Source: Lachnospiraceae bacterium
Lineage (GTDB): Bacteria; Bacillota; Clostridia; Lachnospirales; Lachnospiraceae
Reading direction: 5' to 3'
DNA: 40,086 nt
Assembly: GCA_017448845.1 (NCBI GenBank)
Contig: JAFSKT010000021.1
Location: 1-40,086, forward strand
The notes under the pieces were generated by a model. The model had not been told where the DNA came from and ran no database searches. It saw nothing but the letters and a program-made list of their open reading frames with translations. Each line of letters begins with the position of its first letter. Positions within the stretch are counted from its first letter, which is position 1. Made by a program: the position numbers and the translations under genes. Shown here in pieces: positions 1 through 8,291 of the stretch.

Positions 1-753
1 CTCTGTTACAGACCTTCCCTGATGGGAGAGCTCGTAGCAGGCATGCTCTATCCTCTGGTAATTAAGGTAATCCATGGGGCTGCGGCTGGTCATCCTGCGG
101 AAGAAACGGCAGAAATAGCCGGGATTCATCCCCGCCTCGTCTGACAGCTGTTTCAATGTGATCTCCGAAGAATAGTTGTGATCTATATAGTCCAGTACAC
201 TTTTGAATCTGCTTATCCTTTTCGTTCCCCTTAAGGACTCCGGAGCCCCGGTATTATACAGTCTGTTCGTAAGTATCTGTCCGAAAAGCAATGAAATGGA
301 TCCGGCCACAGACAGCTCATAGCCCTCCGCCGGACTGGATATGGAGTCAAATATTGCCGCCGCTGTCCGGATGATATCCTTATTGCTCTTATCATAAAAG
401 ATAGAGGGCCTTAAGGATTTGGAAATAAGCTTATGAAACCAGGGTGAAGACATGGGCCCTGAATTCATGAAATAGGACAGGTCAAAGACCAGGCACTCAT
501 AGGTGCAGTTTTCCGGCACACCCGCATGGAGCGCTCCCCCGGGAACCAGCACCAGCTCCGAGGGCCGGAGGGTAAAATGCTCATCATCCACCGTCATTTC
601 CAGCACACCCTTAAGCACCCTTATGAGCTCAAATTCCTCATGCCAGTGGTAATCCATTACATACCTGGGGTGCTTTCTGTTTAAGTGGTGATATTCAAAG
701 GGAAATTCCGCTGTCCCGTGTTTTTTATTTTCGTGTAATTCCAGATACTGCAT
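1..753 (-). CDS. AraC-family transcriptional regulator, C-terminus cut by the window edge
   Basis: The reverse strand reads open from an ATG at 753 to the window edge (251 codons, no stop), so the end of the protein lies outside. The N-terminal part looks like a cupin-type sensor domain (MDYHWHEEFELIRVLKG from about residue 33, then a run ending LVPGGALHAG). The last 60 or so residues look like the first helix-turn-helix of an AraC DNA-binding domain (LKQLSDEAGMNPGYFCRFFR). This architecture is typical of regulators that bind a sugar and switch on nearby genes. There is no Shine-Dalgarno sequence before the ATG; a good promoter ends six bases before it, which predicts a leaderless mRNA. The target is unknown. 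The adjacent divergent gene is a phosphoesterase, and the sugar regulon 1.3 kb away has its own LacI protein. Confidence 0.85.
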   Translation of the reverse strand, partial: MQYLELHENKKHGTAEFPFEYHHLNRKHPRYVMDYHWHEEFELIRVLKGVLEMTVDDEHFTLRPSELVLVPGGALHAGVPENCTYECLVFDLSYFMNSGPMSSPWFHKLISKSLRPSIFYDKSNKDIIRTAAAIFDSISSPAEGYELSVAGSISLLFGQILTNRLYNTGAPESLRGTKRISRFKSVLDYIDHNYSSEITLKQLSDEAGMNPGYFCRFFRRMTSRSPMDYLNYQRIEHACYELSHQGRSVTE

Positions 754-759
754 GAGTAT

Positions 760-787
760 ATTATAGTGCCGCCGTTAGAAACATCAA
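760..787 (-). promoter_or_regulatory. Sigma-70 type promoter of the AraC gene, predicted leaderless start
   Basis: On the minus strand TTGATG (787-782), a 16-base spacer and a perfect TATAAT (765-760) are followed by six bases and then the ATG at 753. With the usual spacing the transcript would begin on the A of the ATG. Confidence 0.6.
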
Positions 788-820
788 GGGACGAAAAAAT
801 CATCTTAGCAGGGATTTGTA

Positions 821-849
821 TTGTAAAAATGGGAGATAAATAGTAAAAT
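821..849 (+). promoter_or_regulatory. Promoter of the DHH phosphoesterase gene
   Basis: TTGTAA (821-826), a 17-base spacer and TAAAAT (844-849) predict a start near 856 and a leader of about 46 bases. The leader contains a small hairpin (ACGG, loop, CCGT) and an AGGGGA ribosome site. Confidence 0.5.
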
Positions 850-901
850 ACCATAGACGGCATTTTATCCGTTATGACGTTATGAAAGGCAGGGGATAAG
901 A

Positions 902-1825
902 ATGAGATTAGTTACGAGGAGTGATTTTGACGGACTTGTTTGTGCTATGATCCTGAAAGAGATCAAGCTTGTTGATGAGATTAAATTTGTACACCCGAAG
1001 GATGTTCAGGACGGAAAGGTTGATCTGAACAGCGATGATATCACCACCAACCTTCCCTATGACGAGAGAGTAGGGCTGTGTTTTGACCATCATGAGTCCG
1101 AGCTCAGCAGAAAATCCGATGCTGTAGGCTCCGGAAAGTGGGTCATAGAGGGAGAGGCTAAATCCGCAGCCAGGGTAGTGCATAACTATTATAAAGATAA
1201 GTATGATCTTTCCCGTATTTCCGACGAGATCATGACAGCTGTTGACAAGGGTGACAGCGCTGACTTTACCATAGATGAAGTTAAGAACCCCAAGGATTGG
1301 GTACTTATGAACTTCTTAATGGATGCCAGGACCGGATTGGGACGTTTCCATGACTTCAGGATATCCAATTACGATCTGATGATGGAGCTTATCGATTATT
1401 GTCTGGATCATTCCATTGAGGATGTGCTTCAGCTTCCCGATGTTAAAGAGCGTGTGGATATGTATTTCGCCCAGCAGGAGAAGTTCAAGGAGCAGCTTGA
1501 GAGGATCAGCCGCCAGGAAGGACGCTGCGTAATAGTTGATCTTAGAAATGAGGATCCCATTTATACCGGTAACCGTTTCCTGATCTACACCATGTTCCCG
1601 GATGCATATTTCAGCCTGCATATCGCATGGGGACTTAAGAAGCAGAATACCGCAGTTATGATTGGAAAGTCCATTTTCAAGGATTCTCCGGATGTGGATA
1701 AGAATATCGCAGATATCTGCCTTAAGCACAACGGAGGCGGCCACAAGAACGCCGGTACCTGCCAGCTGGATAATGACAAGGTTGACGAGCTTCTGCCCGA
1801 GATCCTTGAATACTTCAATTCATAA
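902..1825 (+). CDS. DHH-family phosphoesterase (exopolyphosphatase-like)
   Basis: The 307-residue protein has the signatures of the DHH/DHHA1 phosphoesterase superfamily: an N-terminal TRSDFDGLVCAMIL (a DxD-type metal site), a CFDHHESE motif near residue 60 giving the DHH name, and a C-terminal GGGHKNAGTCQL (DHHA1-type glycine/histidine loop, around 276-288). Members hydrolyse phosphoester bonds with Mn2+ in nanoRNA, cyclic dinucleotides or polyphosphate. Clostridial proteins of this kind are often labelled exopolyphosphatase, but the substrate cannot be told from the sequence. The ATG follows AGGGGA at good spacing. The gene is monocistronic: a hairpin with a T tract follows the stop at 1848. 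A polyphosphate-polymerase-like gene lies 20 kb away, too far to imply linkage. Confidence 0.75.
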   Translation: MRLVTRSDFDGLVCAMILKEIKLVDEIKFVHPKDVQDGKVDLNSDDITTNLPYDERVGLCFDHHESELSRKSDAVGSGKWVIEGEAKSAARVVHNYYKDKYDLSRISDEIMTAVDKGDSADFTIDEVKNPKDWVLMNFLMDARTGLGRFHDFRISNYDLMMELIDYCLDHSIEDVLQLPDVKERVDMYFAQQEKFKEQLERISRQEGRCVIVDLRNEDPIYTGNRFLIYTMFPDAYFSLHIAWGLKKQNTAVMIGKSIFKDSPDVDKNIADICLKHNGGGHKNAGTCQLDNDKVDELLPEILEYFNS

Positions 1826-1847
1826 AACAAACGATAATGTAATGTCA

Positions 1848-1876
1848 GGGGACGGTTCTTCCGTCCCCTTTTTATT
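1848..1876 (+). terminator. Rho-independent terminator after the DHH gene
   Basis: A perfect 8-bp stem (GGGGACGG 1848-1855 with CCGTCCCC 1861-1868), a TTCTT loop and a T-rich tail. It ends the DHH transcript before the fucI promoter region. Confidence 0.85.
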
Positions 1877-1999
1877 TGAACAAAAGTCCGGCAAGCGCTT
1901 TCCGGGTACAGCTTTTGCTCCGACGTTTCTGTGCATTCTGCACAAGAATACCCATGTGTATTTGTCATAACTTGATAAATTATCTTTAAAAGTGAATAT

Positions 2000-2008
2000 T
2001 GTTATACT
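2000..2008 (+). promoter_or_regulatory. Extended -10 promoter of fucI
   Basis: TG-N-TATACT at 2000-2008 is an extended -10; a weak TTATCT lies 17 bases upstream (1980-1985). The transcript would start near 2015 and carry a leader of about 100 bases that contains the LacI-type operator at 2063. No better promoter was found closer to the operator. Confidence 0.4.
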
Positions 2009-2062
2009 TTTGCAATGATTTCCCTATTATTTGGGGATAAATAATGGTAAAGTATCCAATAA

Positions 2063-2075
2063 GCGAAACGTTTTT
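2063..2075. promoter_or_regulatory. LacI-type operator, copy 1 (fucI leader)
   Basis: GCGAAACGTTTTT has the CG-centred GAAACGTTT core shared with two further sites in this window, at 5431 and 13123. The right arm is less perfect here (GTTTTT instead of GTTTCG). It lies downstream of the predicted fucI start, so a bound repressor would act as a roadblock. Confidence 0.65.
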
Positions 2076-2118
2076 ACTCGCAGGTTTATGTTTCCAAGAA
2101 AGGAGCGGCATCGATATT

Positions 2119-3957
2119 ATGGCAGACAGCAGAAAGCTTGTAGGTGGACATCCGGTTATCGGCATCCGTCCTATCATAGACGGCAGAAAAGGACCCCTTG
2201 ATGTAAGGGGATCTCTTGAAGAACAGACAATGAGCATGGCAAAGCGTGCCAAAAAGCTTTATGAGGAAAATTTAAAATATGCAGACGGCACACCGGTTAA
2301 GGTTGTGATCTCGAATACAACTATCGGACGTGTTAAAGAGAGCGCACTCTGCGCAGAGCAGTTTAAGAAAGAGGGAGTAGAGATCACTCTTTCAGTTACC
2401 CCCTGCTGGTGCTACGGTTCTGAGACAATGGATATGGACCCCAATACCATCAAGGGAGTATGGGGACTAAACGCTACAGAGAGGCCCGGTGCGGTTTATC
2501 TGGCATCAGTGCTCGCAACACATGCACAGAAGGGGCTTCCTGCTTTCGGAATGTACGGAAAAGACGTTCAGGATGCGGATGATGAGACAATTCCCGATGA
2601 TGTAAAGGAAATGCTGCTCCGTTTCGGACGTGCGGCAGTTGCGGCAGCTTCCATAAGGGGACTTTCCTATCTGCAGATCGGAAGCGTTACCATGGGTATC
2701 GGCGGTTCCATCATGGATCAGGATTTCATAGAGTCCTATCTTGGAATGAGAGTGGAATCCGTGGATGAGGTTGAGATCATCCGCCGCATGGAAGAAGGTA
2801 TCTACGATGAAGAAGAGTTCAAGAGGGCTCTCGAGTGGACAAAGAAGTACTGTCCTGAAGGCTTTGACAAGAACCCTGACTGGATACAGAAGGACAGGAA
2901 AGTTAAGGACGAGCAGTGGGAATTCACCGTAAAGATGTATATCATCATCAAGGATCTGATGAGAGGTAATGATAAGCTTGCGGATAAGAACGCTACTGCA
3001 GGAAAGCAGGCCTTTGAAGAGGAAGCTCTTGGACATAACGCCATAGCAGGCGGTTTCCAGGGACAGAGGCAGTGGACAGACCATTGGCCGAACTGCGACT
3101 TCCCTGAAGCATTCCTTTCCACTTCATTTGACTATGACGGCGCCAGGGAGCCCTACGTTCTCGCTACTGAGAATGATGTGCTGAACGGTGTATGCATGCT
3201 CCTTGAAAAGCAGCTTACCGGTATGGCATCTATCTTCTCTGATGTACGTACATACTGGAGCGGTGATTCCGTAAAGAGAGTTACCGGTTACGAGATAGAG
3301 GGACACGCCAAGGATTCCGACGGATTCCTGCATCTCATCAACTCAGGTGCTTCCGCTCTTGATTATTCCGGAGCTTCTGTAAATGAGAAGGGCGAGAACG
3401 TTGTTAAGGAATTCTGGAACCTGACAGAGGATGACCAGAAGAAGATGCTGGAAGCTACCACATGGAATCCCGCAGATAACGGATATTTCAGAGGCGGCGG
3501 CTATTCTTCAAGATTCCTTACGGATGCTGAAATGCCCATTACCATGGTAAGACTTAATCTCGTCAAGGGATTGGGACCCTTCTTCCAGATCGCGGAAGGA
3601 TGGACAGTAAAGCTTCCTGCCGAGGTTACCGACACGCTTTGGAAGAGAACAGATTACACCTGGCCCTGCACCTGGTTTGCTCCCAGATGTGACGGCAAGG
3701 AAGGTTCCGTATTCAAGAGCGCTTACGAGGTAATGAGAGCCTGGGGCGCAAACCACGGAGCTTCCGTATATGGACATGTAGGCGCAGATCTTATAACCCT
3801 GGCTTCAATGCTCCGTATCCCGGTAGCAATGCACAACGTACCGGATGAGAAGATCTACCGTCCCGCAGCATGGAGCGCTTTCGGAACAAAGGACAAGGAG
3901 GGAGCGGACTACAGAGCCTGCATGAACTTCGGACCCCTCTACAAACCCTACAAATAA
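2119..3957 (+). CDS. fucI: L-fucose isomerase
   Basis: FucI interconverts L-fucose and L-fuculose using Mn2+ and, as known for the family, also accepts D-arabinose and L-galactose. The 612-residue protein matches E. coli FucI along its length, with IGIRPIIDGR near the start, VTPCWCYGSETMDMDP, a long GFQGQRQWTD block and the C-terminal YRACMNFGPLYK. The metal ligands are conserved: Glu351 in TEND, Asp375 in SDVRTYW and His546 in WGANHG. I chose the ATG at 2119, although AGGAG is 13 bases upstream, because the in-frame ATG at 2044 would put the operator inside the coding region and add 25 unrelated residues. fucI stands alone between its operator and a strong terminator; an inverted gene separates it from fucU. 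Whether fucose, L-galactose or D-arabinose is the natural substrate is open. Confidence 0.93.
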   Translation: MADSRKLVGGHPVIGIRPIIDGRKGPLDVRGSLEEQTMSMAKRAKKLYEENLKYADGTPVKVVISNTTIGRVKESALCAEQFKKEGVEITLSVTPCWCYGSETMDMDPNTIKGVWGLNATERPGAVYLASVLATHAQKGLPAFGMYGKDVQDADDETIPDDVKEMLLRFGRAAVAAASIRGLSYLQIGSVTMGIGGSIMDQDFIESYLGMRVESVDEVEIIRRMEEGIYDEEEFKRALEWTKKYCPEGFDKNPDWIQKDRKVKDEQWEFTVKMYIIIKDLMRGNDKLADKNATAGKQAFEEEALGHNAIAGGFQGQRQWTDHWPNCDFPEAFLSTSFDYDGAREPYVLATENDVLNGVCMLLEKQLTGMASIFSDVRTYWSGDSVKRVTGYEIEGHAKDSDGFLHLINSGASALDYSGASVNEKGENVVKEFWNLTEDDQKKMLEATTWNPADNGYFRGGGYSSRFLTDAEMPITMVRLNLVKGLGPFFQIAEGWTVKLPAEVTDTLWKRTDYTWPCTWFAPRCDGKEGSVFKSAYEVMRAWGANHGASVYGHVGADLITLASMLRIPVAMHNVPDEKIYRPAAWSAFGTKDKEGADYRACMNFGPLYKPYK

Positions 3958-3986
3958 GATATAAACAGCCTTAATGATTTCCCTAT

Positions 3987-4021
3987 AAAAACACCCCGGA
4001 ACTTAGCTTCCGGGGTGTTTT
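3987..4021. terminator. Bidirectional terminator between fucI and the convergent zinc-ribbon gene
   Basis: A 12-bp perfect stem (AACACCCCGGAA 3990-4001 with TTCCGGGGTGTT 4008-4019) and a CTTAGC loop, with A-rich sequence before and TTTT after it, can end transcription from both sides. Confidence 0.9.
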
Positions 4022-4043
4022 GCATATTATATAAGGGGACGGA

Positions 4044-5234
4044 TCATATACCGAGTATCTGCCTTTTCTTGGCGGAGAATTCCTCCTCCGTAATGATGCC
4101 CGCATCTAAAAGCCGTCTCAGATCTATGAGGGAGTCATAGTTTGTATCAGACTTTCCCGAAGGCTTTTCCGCAGGAGCAGCGGCAGCCATTGCGGCTCTC
4201 ATGTCATTTCTCTGCAGCATCAGATCCCTGACTGTATTCTTATATGTATTAGCGGAGGGGGCAGGGGCGTTTTTGCTTTCCTTTTCCTGTTCCAGCGCTC
4301 TTTTCCGTTCTTCTTCCTGTGCGGCTTTCAGCTCTTCCTGCTGACGCTCCAGCTCAAGACAGGCCTGTCTTTCAAGTTCCTTCTGCCTTAATTCTTCCTG
4401 TTCCTCCTGCTCTGCAAGATCCGCTTTTTCCTTCAGCTTGCGGATCATCCGGAGGAAGGTTCCGAAGGTCTTGTCATATTCATAGGAACGGTCTGCCTGA
4501 TCCTGAATGAAATAGAAATAATCATTATTCTTCAGGCGGTAAGAGACTTTCAGGGAACGCCGGCCGCGCATGGGTTCATAAAGGAAACCGCTTCCCTTTG
4601 TCTTAACTGTGAAGGCGGGGGAATCCAGCAGGGGCATCTCCTTATCCTTAACAAAGGCCTTTACCGCAGGGCGTCCTTTTTCATCTGAAGAAATCACATA
4701 TTTCTGTACGCCGTTATCGATGGAAGTCACATCTTCAAAGCGAAGCAGATGATAGGCTGTATTATTGTTGGTCTGCATGACAAAGAGCTTGTCTGTACGG
4801 AAATTGAAGAGGATGTCATGCCTGGGTCGCAGGCATTCGCTCATGGATTCCTCAAAATATGCGGCGGGATGCTTTGAAGCAAAGCCGGCCGGATCCAGAT
4901 AATACTCGCCTGAGACCGTGACATAATTCTGCACGCAGTCCCTGCATATAGGTTTTTTATCCTTGGTGGTCTGTTCGATTATAACGTCGGAACGCCCGCA
5001 AACACAGCAGCCATCGGGATTTGAACTCTTATAATAGGGCAGAGGAGAAGGGCAGGTCGAAGGATCTGCCATGAAACTCTTCAGTTCAGCAGGCCCAAAT
5101 TCTGTCATGGGAATCACTTCACCCAGCATTGCCCGGAATTCCCTGTAACACGCCGGACACAGCACATCCCTGTTTTTTATGTAAGATCCGCCCTTGATGA
5201 ACTGGATCCCGCAAACACTGCAAATATCTGCCAT
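4044..5234 (-). CDS. Zinc-ribbon and SHOCT-domain protein of unknown function
   Basis: About 396 residues from the ATG at 5234, which follows GAAGGG; the frame stays open upstream to 5309 but that extension has no support. The N-terminus carries two Cys-x2-Cys pairs (CSVCG, CPAC) and a second set (CCVCG, CRDC), the spacing of zinc ribbons. The middle, with many aromatic and charged residues, resembles domains seen in short clostridial DUF4428-type proteins. From about residue 285 a Glu/Gln/Arg-rich coiled coil runs for about 60 residues. The last 30 residues (LIDLRRLLDAGIITEEEFSAKKRQIL) form a SHOCT domain, an oligomerisation module. No enzyme motif is visible. It sits opposite to, and between, fucI and fucU and is unlikely to belong to the sugar pathway. 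Confidence 0.7.
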   Translation of the reverse strand: MADICSVCGIQFIKGGSYIKNRDVLCPACYREFRAMLGEVIPMTEFGPAELKSFMADPSTCPSPLPYYKSSNPDGCCVCGRSDVIIEQTTKDKKPICRDCVQNYVTVSGEYYLDPAGFASKHPAAYFEESMSECLRPRHDILFNFRTDKLFVMQTNNNTAYHLLRFEDVTSIDNGVQKYVISSDEKGRPAVKAFVKDKEMPLLDSPAFTVKTKGSGFLYEPMRGRRSLKVSYRLKNNDYFYFIQDQADRSYEYDKTFGTFLRMIRKLKEKADLAEQEEQEELRQKELERQACLELERQQEELKAAQEEERKRALEQEKESKNAPAPSANTYKNTVRDLMLQRNDMRAAMAAAAPAEKPSGKSDTNYDSLIDLRRLLDAGIITEEEFSAKKRQILGI

Positions 5235-5393
5235 AGTACCCTTCCGAACTACCTTTCCTTTCAGTAAAACACTAAATAATATTGTAGTCACGGGGGATAA
5301 AGCTGTCAATGACAGAAAGCCATCAAAAAGGGCGATGAGTTTATCCGGGAAATTAAGGATACGGGAAAAATAGAGAAGATATTTAAAAAACTA

Positions 5394-5422
5394 TTGAAAT
5401 TTTCATTTTCTGTGCATATAAT
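5394..5422 (+). promoter_or_regulatory. Promoter of the fucU-gatZ-gatY operon
   Basis: TTGAAA (5394-5399), 17 bases, TATAAT (5417-5422): a near-consensus promoter. The start near 5429 falls a few bases before the centre of the operator at 5431-5446, and leaves a leader of about 120 bases before fucU. Confidence 0.75.
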
Positions 5423-5430
5423 AAATAACC

Positions 5431-5446
5431 AGAGCGAAACGTTTCG
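5431..5446. promoter_or_regulatory. LacI-type operator, copy 2 (fucU promoter)
   Basis: AGAGCGAAACGTTTCG contains the perfect 12-bp palindrome CGAAACGTTTCG, centred at 5440/5441 and 18 bases past the -10 box. Fifteen bases (AGAGCGAAACGTTTC) are identical to the copy at 13123. This position is classic for repression of initiation or early elongation. Confidence 0.8.
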
Positions 5447-5551
5447 TGTTACAGGTGCGGTTTTCATGGGAGAAACGCCGACAGAATAGGCATGAAACGT
5501 TATGCAGAAAATAGCGGAAAAATTGTGATCAGAACATTAAGGAGGAGAAAA

Positions 5552-6007
5552 ATGCTTAAAGGTATTCCAAAGATTCTTTCACCCGAACTGTTGAAAGTTC
5601 TCAATGAAATGGGTCACAGCGATGTGATCGTTATCGGAGACGGGAATTTCCCCGCCGAGACCATGGGAAAAAACGCCATAGTCCTCAGGGCCGACGGACA
5701 CGGAGTGCCTGAGCTTTTAGACGCCATCCTTACGGTTATGCCTCTTGATTCATATGTTGAGCACCCGGTAAACCTTATGGAGCTTATGCCCCAGGATGTG
5801 GGCGTTATTCAGACTCCCATCTGGGACGAGTATGCAAAAATAGTTGCCAAGCACGACGAAAGAGGAGAGAAGGCCATAGGACATCTTGAGAGATTTCAGT
5901 TCTATGATGAAGTTAAGAAGAATGCATACTGTGTAGTTGCCAGCGGCGAATCAGCAGTTTATGCAAACGTTATGCTGCAGAAGGGCGTTGTTAAGGACGC
6001 AGAATAA
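5552..6007 (+). CDS. fucU: L-fucose mutarotase (FucU/RbsD family)
   Basis: FucU interconverts alpha and beta pyranose anomers of L-fucose so that FucI gets its preferred anomer. The 151-residue protein starts MLKGIPKILSPELLKVLNEMGHSD, very close to E. coli FucU, and keeps the family's His in GHSD, the ADG turn and the C-terminal FYDEVKKNAYCVVASGE with the Tyr-containing YANVMLQKGV. I chose the ATG at 5552 because a strong AAGGAGGAG (5539-5547) precedes it; an in-frame ATG at 5492 lacks one. It is first in an operon with gatZ and gatY, not next to fucI as in E. coli, but shares the operator with fucI. Confidence 0.92.
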   Translation: MLKGIPKILSPELLKVLNEMGHSDVIVIGDGNFPAETMGKNAIVLRADGHGVPELLDAILTVMPLDSYVEHPVNLMELMPQDVGVIQTPIWDEYAKIVAKHDERGEKAIGHLERFQFYDEVKKNAYCVVASGESAVYANVMLQKGVVKDAE

Positions 6008-6063
6008 GACTGCCGGCGGAGCAGCAGGTTCCGCCGGTTAAATATGAAAAAGAGGACAATATT

Positions 6064-7362
6064 ATGAAAGATCATCCGTTAAAAGTAATGATAGAGGAGC
6101 GAAAAAAGGGCATTCCGGCCGGGATACCCTCATACTGCACCGCAAACAAGCTGGTCCTTAAGGCAGCGCTTTTAAGGGCTAAGAAGATCGATAAGCAGGT
6201 GCTCATCGAGGCAACAGCCAATCAGGTTAACCAGTTTGGCGGCTACACCGGAATGAAGCCCGCGGATTTCTACAGATCCGTACGTGAGATGGCAGAAGAA
6301 GTGGGACTTCCGGAGGAAATGCTGATACTTGGGGGAGATCATCTCGGCCCCCTTACCTGGCAGGATCTTCCTGAGGCGGAAGCCATGAAGAATGCCGAGG
6401 ATCTGGTATATGCATATACCAGGGCAGGATTTACCAAAATACATCTGGATACCAGCATGAAGGTAAAAGACGATCCGGAGGGATTGCTTTCCACCGAGAC
6501 CATTGCCGAAAGAGGTGTGCGCTTATACAAGGTCTGCATGCAGGCTTATGAGGATCTGAAAAAGGAAAAGCCGGATGCGGTAAGACCGGTATTCATCATT
6601 GGTTCCGAGGTTCCCATCCCGGGAGGTTCCCAGGAGGAGGAAGACTCGCTGGCAGTCACGAAAAAAGAAGCCTTTGAAGATACGGTAAATACTTATAAGG
6701 CCTGCTTTGAAAAGGCCGGCGTGGCTGACGGTTTCAAGGATGTGATAGCAGTTGTGGTACAGCCCGGAGTGGAATTCGGGGATGAGCAGGTGTTCTACTA
6801 TGACAGGGATAACGCAGCATCCCTCTGCGGGAAACTGAAGGAATACCCGGATCTGGTGTTTGAAGGACATTCCACAGATTATCAGACAGCTGCCTGCCTT
6901 AAGAAAATGGTAGAGGACGGCATAGCGATCCTTAAAGTGGGTCCGGCTCTTACCTTCGGTCTCAGGGAAGCGCTGTTCTCCCTTTCCATGATGGAAAAGG
7001 AGCTTGTTCCCGAGAGTGAGCAGTCCCGCTTTATGGAAGTTTTAGATCAGGTAATGGTTGAGAATCCTGATAACTGGAAAAAGCATTATCACGGGGATGA
7101 CAGACAGAAGGCCCTTGCAAGGAAGTACAGCTATTCCGACAGGGCAAGATATTATATCGGTGAAGAAAAGCCCTCAGCGGCTATTGAAAAGCTTTTTGAA
7201 AACTTAAGGAAATACCCGCTGTCAAAGAATATCCTTCACCAGTACATGCCCAGGCAGTACGACAGGATACTGGCGGGGGAATTAAAAGCAGATCCCGAAG
7301 AGCTGGCAATGGCAGGGGCTCTGGAATACATGAGAGATTATGAATATGCTGCTTTCAGCTGA
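6064..7362 (+). CDS. gatZ: Tagatose-1,6-bisphosphate aldolase, non-catalytic GatZ/KbaZ subunit
   Basis: The 432-residue protein matches GatZ/KbaZ: GIPAGIPSYCTAN near the start, QVLIEATANQVNQFGGYTGM, LILGGDHLGP and FEGHSTDYQ, then a long helical C-terminus ending in LEYMRDYEYA. In enteric bacteria this TIM-barrel protein has no activity alone; it stabilises and activates the GatY/KbaY aldolase that cleaves D-tagatose-1,6-bisphosphate to DHAP and glyceraldehyde-3-phosphate. It lies 56 bases after fucU and 34 before gatY, so the subunits are co-expressed. Its presence next to gatY argues that tagatose-bisphosphate, rather than fructose-bisphosphate or fuculose-phosphate, is the product being cleaved. 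Confidence 0.9.
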   Translation: MKDHPLKVMIEERKKGIPAGIPSYCTANKLVLKAALLRAKKIDKQVLIEATANQVNQFGGYTGMKPADFYRSVREMAEEVGLPEEMLILGGDHLGPLTWQDLPEAEAMKNAEDLVYAYTRAGFTKIHLDTSMKVKDDPEGLLSTETIAERGVRLYKVCMQAYEDLKKEKPDAVRPVFIIGSEVPIPGGSQEEEDSLAVTKKEAFEDTVNTYKACFEKAGVADGFKDVIAVVVQPGVEFGDEQVFYYDRDNAASLCGKLKEYPDLVFEGHSTDYQTAACLKKMVEDGIAILKVGPALTFGLREALFSLSMMEKELVPESEQSRFMEVLDQVMVENPDNWKKHYHGDDRQKALARKYSYSDRARYYIGEEKPSAAIEKLFENLRKYPLSKNILHQYMPRQYDRILAGELKADPEELAMAGALEYMRDYEYAAFS

Positions 7363-7396
7363 TTAACCCCGGTAAAAGGAAAGGAGAAGCGGAAAT

Positions 7397-8242
7397 ATGT
7401 ACGTGACATCAAAGGAAATGCTAACTGAAGCTCAGAAGGGCGGATATGCAGTAGGAGCCTTTAACGCCGAGAATATGGAGATGATAAGGGCCATCATAGC
7501 CGCAGCAGAGGAACTGAAGGCGCCTGTAATGATACAGACTACTCCCGGTACGGTAAAATATGCTTCTCTTGAGACCTTTGCGGCAATAACAAAGGCTGAG
7601 GCTGAAAAAGCCACTGTTCCGGTGTGCCTCCATTTAGATCACGGTTCAAGCTTTGAGATGGCTGTAAAAGCCATACAGGTCGGGTATTCATCGGTTATGA
7701 TAGACGGCTCAAAGCTGGATCTGGAAGCAAATATCGCGCTTTCAAAGAGGGTGGCCGACGTGGGAAGAGCCTGCGGAGTGCCTGTGGAAGCTGAACTTGG
7801 AAAGGTAGGCGGCAAGGAAGACGACACTGAATCAAAGGAGTCGGCGTATACGGATCCCGTTGAGGCAAAACGTTTTGTTGAGGAGACGGAAGTAGATTTT
7901 CTTGCCATCGGCATAGGCACGGCCCACGGAGTATATAAGGTAAAACCGGTTCTTAATACGCAGAGGATCACGGAAGTCAGGGAAGTGGTAAGCATACCCC
8001 TGGTACTTCACGGCTCCTCCGGACTTACGGATGATGACGTAAAAGACTGCGTAAAGCGCGGTATGTGCAAGGTCAATTTTGCCACAGAGCTCAGACAGGA
8101 ATACTTAAGGGCTACAAGAGAATTATTAAATGCAGACGCCACCATCATCGATCCTAAAAAGATCGGCGAGGCTGCCATGAAGGCAGTAAAGGCCCAGGTT
8201 GAGTACAGGATGAAGGTCTGCGGCTGCGACGGCAAGGCGTGA
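7397..8242 (+). CDS. gatY: Class II tagatose-1,6-bisphosphate aldolase, catalytic GatY/KbaY subunit
   Basis: A 281-residue class II zinc aldolase. Visible features are AFNAENMEM near the start, HLDHGSS (catalytic Asp and first zinc His), EAELGKVGGKEDD (family glycine loop), AIGTAHGVY (zinc His), PLVLHGSSGL (third zinc His) and KVNFATELR. The C-terminal CGCDGKA matches the end of E. coli GatY (CGCEGRA), which favours the tagatose over the fructose branch. It would cleave D-tagatose-1,6-bisphosphate to DHAP and glyceraldehyde-3-phosphate in the cytoplasm. An AGGAGA ribosome site precedes the ATG. It sits directly after gatZ and 49 bases before the FGGY kinase. A broader ketose-1,6-bisphosphate specificity cannot be excluded. 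Confidence 0.88.
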   Translation: MYVTSKEMLTEAQKGGYAVGAFNAENMEMIRAIIAAAEELKAPVMIQTTPGTVKYASLETFAAITKAEAEKATVPVCLHLDHGSSFEMAVKAIQVGYSSVMIDGSKLDLEANIALSKRVADVGRACGVPVEAELGKVGGKEDDTESKESAYTDPVEAKRFVEETEVDFLAIGIGTAHGVYKVKPVLNTQRITEVREVVSIPLVLHGSSGLTDDDVKDCVKRGMCKVNFATELRQEYLRATRELLNADATIIDPKKIGEAAMKAVKAQVEYRMKVCGCDGKA

Positions 8243-8291
8243 AACGGCATTTGAACGGAGTGGTTCTCAAAGCTGAAAGAAAGGTAAGTAT

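Noticed and set aside
2044-2118. Upstream in-frame start for fucI
   Set aside because: It would code through the operator and add 25 residues with no family match; the 2119 start fits the family N-terminus.
5466-5489. Seven-codon frame ATG...TAG in the fucU leader (possible leader peptide)
   Set aside because: No convincing ribosome site and no attenuator pairing was seen; too short to support.
7866-7877. CAAAACGTTTTG, a perfect palindrome resembling the operator core
   Set aside because: It lies inside gatY codons for a conserved helix, has different flanks from the three operators and is likely coincidence.
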